6,126 bases of DNA from assembly GCA_031282385.1 (NCBI GenBank), contig JAITDV010000077.1, forward strand, positions 1-6,126, read 5' to 3'. Of this stretch, positions 1 through 5,937 are shown piece by piece; position 1 is the stretch's first letter; each line of letters starts with the position of its first letter. A model generated the notes under the pieces. It was not told where the DNA came from, did not search any database, and saw only the letters and a program-made list of their open reading frames with translations. Source of the stretch: Planctomycetaceae bacterium (GTDB lineage Bacteria; Planctomycetota; Planctomycetia; Pirellulales; Thermoguttaceae). Both the position numbers and the translations under genes were made by a program.

Positions 1-1369
1 CTTCAATAAATCTTGTCCCAAGAACTTTCGCCGCCTTCCAACGTTCAAATTTATCCGCCGACGTCGTCAACCGCTTAAAATTATCCGCATCAGAAAGCAA
101 AGAAAAATCCTCACCCTGAGCTTCAGGGCGGATAATTTTTGAAATAAATTGTCGATTCGGTGTTGTATTAGATTGTTGCCTTAATCGTTCATCTTCTATA
201 CGTTTTTTTTCGTAGTGAACTTTTAATTCTCCAAGTTTGATTTTATTTGTTTCGAATAAAATTTGATTATGATCTTCCCATTTTTTTGACGAAGAAGCAG
301 GATAATTTATTCTAATTTCATTTGTTAATTTTTTAATCAGAGTTTCAAGTCTTATGAAAAAAGTAAAAAAAGATTCTGACGGTTGCTCTAATGAAAGGAT
401 CGTATTCGCGACAAGTATGTTTGCAAAAAAAATAAACATATATTTTTCCTGTAAATTTGAACATGTTTCAGAAATATCGAGAGGAATTTGGTGTTTTAAG
501 TCTGGTAAAAAATGAATCAGCAATAACACTTTTACATATATTTTATTTGTAAAATCAAATATAAATACATCATGCAAATTATCAGGTTTGTTTTTATTCC
601 AAAATGTTTTCCAGAGTAAAATTTCATCTGGAATTAATACATAATCGCGTAACTCAATAATATTGTCAATTCGTTTTTTTTCTGTACTGCTAATATTTGA
701 TGAGGTTTTTATTTTTTGCAAAAATAGTAATACGTTTTCCGATTTAATTTGACACTCAACTACTTCAAACAACGACGCTTTAAACGAAGCTGAGAGATAA
801 AATTGATTAGCATATTTTTCTTGCAGTAAAGTCCACAATTCGCTGAATTTATTGTGGTCAAATTTTGAAGACAATTTTCCGTAACAGTACAACATTTTAG
901 AAATAATTTGACAATAGCGTTTTTGATCAGAAACCGTTTCAACATCTTCGTTATGATCAGGAAATGAACCTTCTAAGAAACCAACTTTATTCAAAATTGT
1001 TAAGACGCTATCAAGCATAAAAATTGAAATTTCATCTTTTCCGGCAGAAGATATTTTTATTTGAGCAAAGCGTACTATTTTATACGAAACATCAAAAAAT
1101 TGTTCCGATTCTACGTCAGTCAGTTTTGGGCATAATAACATATTCTCAATTTGTTTTTTCGTCTTATCCCATGCTTCCTCAGTAATATTTTCGTATGCAG
1201 AAGGATATATATGAGGTGACGGTAACTCCGCACCAATATATTCATTGCTCATCATAAAAATGAGAATAAAAAATACTGCACATTCAAATAATCTTTTCTT
1301 AATCCCAATATGAATAATCGGTATTTTTAATTCTTGTGTACTATAAAGCATAAAAAAACTCATTTGCAT
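1..1369 (-). CDS. Unrecognised exported protein, 3' end outside the window (partial)
   Basis: Reading the minus strand from 1369 down to base 1 gives 456 sense codons with no stop. In DNA this AT-rich that is strong evidence of a real gene; its C-terminus lies beyond the left edge. The frame opens after a TGA at 1400-1402. Possible ATG starts are 1369, 1363 and 1351, none with a good Shine-Dalgarno sequence, so the exact start is uncertain. Counting from 1369, residues 24-26 are KKR, 27-40 are hydrophobic (LFECAVFFILIFMM), and SNEYIGA-E follows, which reads as a signal peptide cleaved near residue 47. No lipobox is seen. The rest looks mainly alpha-helical, rich in Lys, Asn, Ile and Phe, with a charged stretch (EKKRIEDERLRQQ) near residues 385-400. 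Just before the window edge the short motif A-D-N/K-F-K/E-R occurs twice. I do not recognise the family and assign no function. It is probably its own transcription unit, since a 240-bp spacer separates it from the gene upstream. Confidence 0.8.
   Translation of the reverse strand, partial: MQMSFFMLYSTQELKIPIIHIGIKKRLFECAVFFILIFMMSNEYIGAELPSPHIYPSAYENITEEAWDKTKKQIENMLLCPKLTDVESEQFFDVSYKIVRFAQIKISSAGKDEISIFMLDSVLTILNKVGFLEGSFPDHNEDVETVSDQKRYCQIISKMLYCYGKLSSKFDHNKFSELWTLLQEKYANQFYLSASFKASLFEVVECQIKSENVLLFLQKIKTSSNISSTEKKRIDNIIELRDYVLIPDEILLWKTFWNKNKPDNLHDVFIFDFTNKIYVKVLLLIHFLPDLKHQIPLDISETCSNLQEKYMFIFFANILVANTILSLEQPSESFFTFFIRLETLIKKLTNEIRINYPASSSKKWEDHNQILFETNKIKLGELKVHYEKKRIEDERLRQQSNTTPNRQFISKIIRPEAQGEDFSLLSDADNFKRLTTSADKFERWKAAKVLGTRFIE
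77..139. repeat. Inverted repeat with inner hairpin inside the partial CDS
   Basis: AAAATTATCCGC at 77-88 is the exact reverse complement of 128-139 (12 bp). Between them CCCTGA at 114-119 pairs with TCAGGG at 123-128 around a 3-base loop; the inner and outer right arms share base 128. A further TTATCCGC lies at 51-58 in the same orientation as 81-88. All of it is coding. Two of the copies encode the related peptides ADNF and ADKF, so part of the repetition may come from a small protein repeat. The function is unknown. Confidence 0.45.
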
Positions 1370-1609
1370 TAAAAGGTAATAAAAAAGTACAAACACATTT
1401 CAGCAACCTTATTGAACTAGTCCGTCAACAAACAGAAAAATATTAAAAACTCTCTTCGCTTCATCTGAATGTTAAGAATTTTCGTAATTTTTAGTTTTAC
1501 TTTAAATTATTTTTTTTCTTGATTGACAGTGATAATTAGTTTAAACAATTGTTATATGTTTTTTTGTACGTTGTTCGTTTAAAGACTGGATTTTTGTAAA
1601 TTTCATTTA
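1370..1609. other. AT-rich intergenic spacer
   Basis: This gene-free stretch lies between the stop of the metallopeptidase-like gene and the start of the left-hand gene, and should contain the latter's promoter. It is very AT-rich with several A/T runs. A TTGACG at 1423-1428 (minus strand) resembles a -35 box, but no good -10 box lies 16-18 bases downstream. A 10-bp palindrome AACAATTGTT lies at 1544-1553. I see no convincing terminator for the upstream gene and no RNA gene. Confidence 0.5.
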
Positions 1610-3151
1610 TTACCAAAATGGATTTCTATAATCAGCTGCCCAATCTTTTGACTTATCAATAGTTTGTTTATTGTGGATATTTTCTAACCTACAACGAAAT
1701 TCTTGATCACCTCGAGTATATTTATTATATCCGGGAATATTATTCGATAGATCAAATGAGTCATAATCATTAATAAATGTTATGGGGAAATAAGATTTCT
1801 CTGGAGTAACTTCGCGAGTATCAGTAACCATGTCCCCATCGCTATCAACACCGGTGTGGGTATATGTAAATTTATGATATAGCTCATGAGATATTGTTCC
1901 TGCAACTGCATCAATATATTCATCACTCCCAGTGACTGTAACAGTTATTGCGGGATAACCAGACCGACTTTTTCTTGTTAACTGTGTTGCAGAACGTTTT
2001 TGCAAACATGTTACACCAAGATATAGTTGTCCGCTAGAATACATTCCATTTAATTTCTTGTTAGTAAAGTTAAAATTACCCATTCCTTCAATGACCCCGC
2101 CATCTTTCCAGAACACGAACCAACAAGGTGGTTTATCATTGGTCGGTACAGTTCCATCAACATTGACATCTGGCGGGAAAAAAACCTTTATCAATTTACT
2201 TCCGGTGAATGTACAATTGTTATTATCACCGTCTTTGCATGTTACTTTAACGTATCACCGAACCAACTATTACTTGCACGGGCAAGGTCTGTATATGGAA
2301 TTTTTATATCAGTACCGCTTTTCTTGTTGCTGCTGATATTCCATGCGTTGAAAATTCCATCCGGCATTTCCCACGCCCAATTTTGGCAATCATCTGATGC
2401 AACAGCTTTATAAGCAATATCGTCCCCCACACAGACTTTCCAATCTTTTCCTGTTGCATTATCTTTGAAATACTCAATAAAAAGTTCACGAACACGAATA
2501 CTCAATGTGTCTGATGTTGCAGTTACGCCTTTATATGTAACTGTTACATAAATTGGAGTATCAAAGTAATGGCTGACTGCTGTCGAGGAACTGCTAACAC
2601 TACCCGCGTAAATCCAATCTACAGAGGTTGAAGCTGATTTTGAATATTTATCCTTACTCCAATTTGTTCCGTCAGCTTTTTTGAAATAAAACTTATATGC
2701 GGCATTTTCACTGAAAGATGACCAGTTAGGAATTGTCGCTGTGAGTGTCAACCAGCGTCCCTCCATACACTCCGTCAAAGGCACCGCTCCGATTGCACCG
2801 CCTGCATCTTCGGGTGTTACTTTTGCGGACAAAATCCTGATCTTAATTGAGTGAGTTGCTTCGGATGTTTGTAAGTAACCGTCATAATTGGCATCAAGTC
2901 CAGCCTTGAACGTATATTCGTGATTCCCCAAAGGTGATAATGTAACTTCAATCGGTTGATTTGAATAAGTGCCGCTTGATTTATTTGTCCTATCTCCAGT
3001 GAGCGTCCAACAAGCACGACTGAAAACTTCCGGCGTGTTGGGATAAAATATCGCGCCAAGTTTAATGTTTACACCGGCACCCCAATCAGATGAAAAATAA
3101 ACTTACAACAAGCGGCAACGCACGTATGAAATCTTTCGACCATTTATCCAT
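1610..3151 (-). pseudogene. Secreted HEXXH metallopeptidase-like protein, broken by two frameshifts
   Basis: Three minus-strand frames join into one plausible protein of about 513 residues. Part 1 (ATG at 3151) begins MDKWSKDFIRALPLVVSLFF, a good signal peptide, then meets TGA at 3086-3088. Part 2 (3102-2242) has no ATG of its own, continues SSDWGAGVNIKLGAIF, and ends at TAA 2242-2244. Part 3 resumes one frame back at about 2248 (KVTCKDGDNNNC) and ends at TAA 1610-1612. The middle region is beta-strand-rich and may be Ig-like (for example TPIYVTVTYKGVTATSDTLS). An EF-hand-like loop DANYDGYLQTSE lies at 2860-2895. Part 3 contains GTISHELYHKF, with HELYH at 1874-1888 matching the HEXXH zinc-protease motif, then DSDGDMVTDTRE, a second calcium-loop pattern, and GDQEFRCR, whose Glu might be the third zinc ligand (inference). 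It is probably exported. Either the gene is decayed or the two single-base shifts, both at short homopolymers, are assembly errors. No specific peptidase family is assigned. Confidence 0.65.
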
Positions 3152-3154
3152 GCT

Positions 3155-3169
3155 TTTCCCGTAGGGAAA
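3155..3169 (-). promoter_or_regulatory. Small hairpin covering the weak ribosome binding site of the peptidase-like gene
   Basis: TTTCCC (3155-3160) and GGGAAA (3164-3169) form a perfect 6-bp stem with a 3-base loop just upstream of the ATG at 3151. On the minus strand the only Shine-Dalgarno-like bases, GGGA at 3160-3157 with a 5-base gap to the ATG, lie in this stem. If it folds in the mRNA it could limit initiation; this is inference. Confidence 0.3.
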
Positions 3170-3204
3170 TCATATCAATAGAAAATGTAACTGAAATGTT
3201 ACGA

Positions 3205-3885
3205 TTATTCTTTAATGTTGTTTGCTTCTTTTGCGGCTTTTTCTATTTCTGGTGCGAGTGGTTCACCGTTTCCGATTTTTTGCAGTAGTTCAACTAATTT
3301 TTTTTGTTCTTCTTCGCCTTCCATTGCGTATAAAATCTCGCGTTTTTTTTGCGCGTTCATATCACGAATCATTGTCAAAACCCTGTTCCAATCTCCGAAA
3401 TCTCTGATAATCCCAAGCAGAATATTTTTTGCGACGTCCGGGTCTGCTTTTTCAATAATTTCACGTTGTTCGTCTAGTCCGGCGTTTTTGGTTGAAGCCA
3501 GATAATCGTCGATATGTTTTTGAAACACTTTCTCACGTTTGTCGATCAACGCCAGTTTGTGGTCAATTTCTTCCATATCTTTTGTGAGTAGTTGGCTTAA
3601 GTTTTCGTTGCTTGAACTGTTGTCCCGCAATTCATTTTCCTGTAGCCATTTTGCCCGCCGTTCCAAAATCTCCTCGTAAGTCATCGTTCCAATTCGGTCT
3701 TCTATTCCCCGTTGCAACGCCGCTAGATCGTGTCCTTGTGCAATTGCGATCATTTTAATTCTTTTTGATTTGTCAATATTCCAACTATAACTAAGACAAG
3801 TCCAAAGTAAAATCATTGCCATAAATGTACTTGCGCTGCCGTATAACAATGTTGTACCGATAATTTTGAGTATTTTATCTAACAT
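3205..3885 (-). CDS. MotE-like flagellar membrane protein with coiled coil and MgtE_N-like end
   Basis: This gene encodes 226 residues. The ATG at 3885 follows a strong AAGGAG. Residues about 11-34 (TTLLYGSASTFMAMILLWTC and onward) form one hydrophobic membrane segment. A charged, probably coiled-coil region follows (about 95-130, including TKDMEEIDHKLALIDKREK). The C-terminal part, about 145-205, has the helical pattern ADPDVAKNILLGI...VLTMIRDMNAQKKREILYAM, resembling the MgtE N-terminal-like domain seen in MotE proteins. One N-terminal membrane helix, then a coiled coil, then a small helical domain is the MotE layout. MotE-type proteins are placed at the inner membrane near the flagellar motor and help the stator or its assembly. 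The position directly after fliJ, with only 15 bases between them, supports a flagellar role. The family assignment rests on architecture and context, so no gene symbol is given. A decayed non-flagellar gene follows, so the flagellar operon probably ends here. Confidence 0.75.
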   Translation of the reverse strand: MLDKILKIIGTTLLYGSASTFMAMILLWTCLSYSWNIDKSKRIKMIAIAQGHDLAALQRGIEDRIGTMTYEEILERRAKWLQENELRDNSSSNENLSQLLTKDMEEIDHKLALIDKREKVFQKHIDDYLASTKNAGLDEQREIIEKADPDVAKNILLGIIRDFGDWNRVLTMIRDMNAQKKREILYAMEGEEEQKKLVELLQKIGNGEPLAPEIEKAAKEANNIKE

Positions 3886-3892
3886 TTTGATT

Positions 3893-3898
3893 CTCCTT
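3893..3898 (-). promoter_or_regulatory. Ribosome binding site of the MotE-like gene
   Basis: On the minus strand AAGGAG lies 7 bases before the ATG at 3885. It sits in the 15-base gap after the fliJ stop codon. It is the clearest Shine-Dalgarno sequence in the window and fixes the start of this gene. Confidence 0.75.
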
Positions 3899-3900
3899 AT

Positions 3901-4356
3901 TTAATTTATGTTACGATTATTTATTGCTCGAGTAGTTGCGACTTCGTCCATAATTATTGTTTCTTTTTTTGTTTCGTTAAGTTGGTATTCTTTTTGTTTT
4001 TTCTCTTTGAGTTTTTCAATAGTTTTCAGCTCAATATGTGCTTCCGTAACAGCATTTATCCGCCGTTCAATTTCTTCGTCAATTTGTTTAAGGTCGTGTT
4101 TTACCACATTGAGTTGCGAATTGAGATAAGCGTTACGCCGCTGCAATCCCAACATATATTCTACGTCAAGAATACCAGACTCCTTCAACTTTTGACGGTT
4201 TGTTTCAATATTACGTTCCAGTTCCGCGTTAATTCTATTCTCTGCATCCTCAACAATTTTTCGTGCCTCATAAGCCTTCGCAAGTTCGCTTTGACACTCT
4301 TTCAAAATATTGTCCCGAACTGTAATCACAGACTCAAGACGAAACTTAAAAGCCAT
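3901..4356 (-). CDS. fliJ: FliJ, flagellar export coiled-coil protein
   Basis: This gene encodes 151 residues from ATG 4356. That start is preferred over an in-frame TTG at 4377 because GGAG lies 7 bases upstream of the ATG and because MAFKFRLESVITVRDN is the usual kind of FliJ beginning. The protein is almost wholly charged alpha helix with heptad-like spacing, as expected of an antiparallel two-helix coiled coil. The C-terminal part has ELKTIEKLKEKKQKEY and a late MDEVATTR, matching the FliJ pattern of EKL..+....Y followed by DE. Known FliJ proteins are close to this length. FliJ is the stalk-like soluble component of the flagellar type III export apparatus: it fits into the FliI hexamer, resembles the gamma subunit of F1 ATPase, and contacts FlhA. 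The gene lies 58 bases downstream of fliI and 15 bases upstream of the MotE-like gene, consistent with co-transcription. FliJ diverges rapidly in sequence, so the call rests on both pattern and context. Confidence 0.85.
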   Translation of the reverse strand: MAFKFRLESVITVRDNILKECQSELAKAYEARKIVEDAENRINAELERNIETNRQKLKESGILDVEYMLGLQRRNAYLNSQLNVVKHDLKQIDEEIERRINAVTEAHIELKTIEKLKEKKQKEYQLNETKKETIIMDEVATTRAINNRNIN

Positions 4357-4363
4357 CTTTTTA

Positions 4364-4367
4364 CTCC
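4364..4367 (-). promoter_or_regulatory. Ribosome binding site that selects the fliJ start
   Basis: On the minus strand GGAG (within TTGGAGT) lies 7 bases before the ATG at 4356. It supports that ATG over the longer TTG-initiated reading, which would begin upstream of this site. Confidence 0.6.
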
Positions 4368-4414
4368 AATTCCCCAACCTTTTTCCTAAACAATTTAATC
4401 CCGCGGCTGAATAG

Positions 4415-5710
4415 TTATATGAATAATTCTTTGATTTTATTTATAGTGTCGTCGAGTTGTGATCGTTCGCTGACTGATTGTTGTAGGAAGTTATCGATTT
4501 TTGGTTTCATAGTTATTGCGTTGTCGATTTCGGCATTGCTTCCTCGTCTGTATGCACCGATTGCAATTGCGTCTTCGTTGTCTGTGTAAATACTTATTGT
4601 TTTTCGCATTTTTTTTGCGGCTTGTAAATGTTGTTCATCGCAAATATCCGGCATGAGTCTTGATATACTTTCTATTGGATCAATTGCCGGATAATGTCCG
4701 CGAGTACTTAATTTACGCGATAACCAAATATGCCCGTCTAAAAGTCCACGAACGGTATCGCCAATCGGATCATTTTGATCATCACCTTCAACCAACACTG
4801 TGAAAAAAGCTGTAATCGTTCCATGTTGCGATCTGCCTGCCCGCTCTACTAACTTGGGCAACATTGCATAAACCGACGGCGGATAACCTTTAGTTGTTGG
4901 AGGCTCGCCTGCCGCAAGTCCGATTTCTCTTTGAGCCATCGCAAACCGCGTCAACGAATCCATCATTACAAGTACATTCTTGCCCCGATCACGAAAATAT
5001 TCCGCGATTGCCATTGCCGTCATCGGCGCGCGAACACGCATAAGCGCAGGCTCATTCGACGTCGCCACAACCACAACACTTTTTCGCAACCCGTCCGCAC
5101 CAAGATCACGCTCAATAAAATCATTCAACTCCCGCCCGCGCTCGCCGATCAATCCTATCACAATAACATCTGCATCCGTGTATCTTGCAATCATCCCAAG
5201 CGTAACACTTTTGCCAACTCCCGAACCGGCAAAAATCCCAAGACGTTGACCGCGTCCGCAAGTAAAAATTCCGTCAATTGCGCGAATACCTGTTGTTAGA
5301 ATTTCATTTATCCGCGGACGGCTGCTGGCTTGAGGCGGATGGTTGTCAAATAAAATACGATCTTCAAGCATAGGCAACGGCAATCCATCAACCGGTAAAC
5401 CTTCCGCATTCAAAATACGCCCAAGTAAATTCTCTCCAACTCTGATCCAAGGCAATGTTTTAGTAAGACGAATTCTATTACCTCGCCGTACGCCGATTAT
5501 GTCGTTGTATGGATAAAGAAGCGTAAGGTTATCACGAAACCCTATAATCTCAGCCATCAGAACTTCTGCACCAGTACGCTCAATCTCCGCAACCGCACCT
5601 ATCGGCGCCGGAAATCCTGCCGCCGCTATCGTCATCCCATGCGTCTGCACAACCGTACCAACAAGATGCGTCGGCATAATACTACTAATATGTTTCCCGA
5701 TATTGTTCAT
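4415..5710 (-). CDS. fliI: FliI, flagellum-specific export ATPase
   Basis: This gene encodes 431 residues, normal for FliI. The protein hydrolyses ATP at the cytoplasmic face of the flagellar type III export gate and helps unfold and deliver substrates. Residues about 15-100 form the beta-barrel-like N-terminal domain (HLVGTVVQTHGMTIAAAG...). The Walker A loop is AGSGVGKS at 161-168 with Lys167. GLIGERGRE at 186-194 carries the expected catalytic Glu190. Walker B is VLVMMDS with Asp251. SLTRFAMAQREIGLAAGEPP and GYPPSVYAMLPKLVERAG follow. PAIDPIESIS at 341-350 fits the ATP synthase alpha/beta signature. These export-ATPase motifs, together with fliJ directly downstream, separate it from F1 alpha or beta subunits. 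A non-flagellar type III ATPase (SctN) is less likely given the MotE-like neighbour. The ATG at 5710 has no strong Shine-Dalgarno sequence; the next ATG (codon 12) is no better and would cut into the N-terminus. All key residues are present and the gene looks intact. No gene lies between it and the right edge. Confidence 0.96.
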   Translation of the reverse strand: MNNIGKHISSIMPTHLVGTVVQTHGMTIAAAGFPAPIGAVAEIERTGAEVLMAEIIGFRDNLTLLYPYNDIIGVRRGNRIRLTKTLPWIRVGENLLGRILNAEGLPVDGLPLPMLEDRILFDNHPPQASSRPRINEILTTGIRAIDGIFTCGRGQRLGIFAGSGVGKSVTLGMIARYTDADVIVIGLIGERGRELNDFIERDLGADGLRKSVVVVATSNEPALMRVRAPMTAMAIAEYFRDRGKNVLVMMDSLTRFAMAQREIGLAAGEPPTTKGYPPSVYAMLPKLVERAGRSQHGTITAFFTVLVEGDDQNDPIGDTVRGLLDGHIWLSRKLSTRGHYPAIDPIESISRLMPDICDEQHLQAAKKMRKTISIYTDNEDAIAIGAYRRGSNAEIDNAITMKPKIDNFLQQSVSERSQLDDTINKIKELFI

Positions 5711-5763
5711 CTTACGCTAAACGTACTTTAAACTGTTCACACTTGAATTTTCCTTTACCTTCG

Positions 5764-5792
5764 CCTGCTTACTTATCGGAAAGCAGGTTTTT
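5764..5792 (+). terminator. Intrinsic-terminator-like hairpin on the plus strand, antisense to the fliI leader
   Basis: CCTGCTT (5764-5770) pairs with AAGCAGG (5781-5787) around a 10-base loop and is followed at once by five T (5788-5792). This fits a Rho-independent terminator for plus-strand transcription. On the minus strand no T run follows, so it would not stop fliI mRNA there, although the hairpin could form in the fliI 5' leader. No plus-strand gene is seen for it to terminate. Confidence 0.45.
5773..5780 (-). promoter_or_regulatory. Possible sigma-28 (FliA-type) -10 element for fliI
   Basis: On the minus strand TCCGATAA matches seven of eight positions of the flagellar sigma-28 -10 consensus GCCGATAA, and lies about 63 bases before the fliI ATG. 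The -35 side is weak: AAAA at 5800-5797 is 16 bases upstream (consensus TAAA with a 15-base spacer), while an exact TAAA at 5793-5790 is only 9 bases away. It is therefore a candidate only. Confidence 0.27.
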
Positions 5793-5839
5793 ACGCTTTT
5801 GAGTCACACAATTTATGGTACGAACAGTATAGAATTTGA

Positions 5840-5854
5840 GGAAACAACGTTTCC
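5840..5854. promoter_or_regulatory. 15-bp perfect inverted repeat, possible operator
   Basis: GGAAAC-AAC-GTTTCC is a perfect 6-bp inverted repeat with a 3-base centre, 130 bases upstream of the fliI start. No T run follows on either strand, so it is not terminator-like. It could bind a dimeric regulator, but no known operator is recognised. Confidence 0.3.
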
Positions 5855-5937
5855 GTTTACTTCATTCCTATCACTTAACACACTGAACCCATTTCCCCTA
5901 AACCATAAACAATTGGATTGTATGAATCCTGCTATTA

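Larger units (their letters stand above)
5711..5937. other. fliI leader and promoter region
   Basis: No credible protein gene is seen here on either strand. The stretch should hold the promoter of the fliI operon. It contains the hairpin, the sigma-28-like box and the 15-bp inverted repeat listed separately. I found no sigma-54 pattern (TGGCAC-N5-TTGC) on the minus strand. Confidence 0.5.

Noticed and set aside
760..945. Minus-strand open frame of 61 residues
   Set aside because: It lies in another frame within the much longer stop-free frame covering 1-1369 and has no domain or ribosome binding site.
1523..1557. Plus-strand TTGACA followed by TTATAT as a promoter
   Set aside because: The spacing is 23 bases instead of about 17, and no plus-strand gene follows.
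2058..2336. Plus-strand open frame of 92 residues
   Set aside because: It runs antisense to the peptidase-like gene across its second frameshift. The opposite strand carries the coherent protein with recognisable motifs.
2817..3059. Minus-strand open frame of 80 residues overlapping the start of the peptidase-like gene
   Set aside because: It is in the wrong frame: the frame used by the joined protein is open across the same bases and links the signal peptide to the middle domain.
3187..3202. GTAAC-N6-GTTAC hairpin just after the MotE-like gene as a terminator
   Set aside because: The stem is only 5 bp, AT-rich, and followed by ATTTTC rather than a T run, so it is too weak to call.
3215..3505. 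Plus-strand open frames antisense to the MotE-like gene
   Set aside because: They are rich in Ser and Phe, as expected from reading a Lys/Glu-rich helical gene backwards, and show no motif or ribosome binding site.
4357..4377. Longer fliJ start at TTG 4377
   Set aside because: The ATG at 4356 has a properly spaced GGAG and gives the usual FliJ N-terminus; the extension would add seven unsupported residues.
3908..4389. Plus-strand open frames antisense to fliJ
   Set aside because: They look hydrophobic only because the opposite strand codes a charged coiled coil; fliJ is clearly the real gene.
4931..5299. Plus-strand open frames antisense to fliI
   Set aside because: They are shadows of the strongly conserved fliI coding sequence and have no family resemblance.
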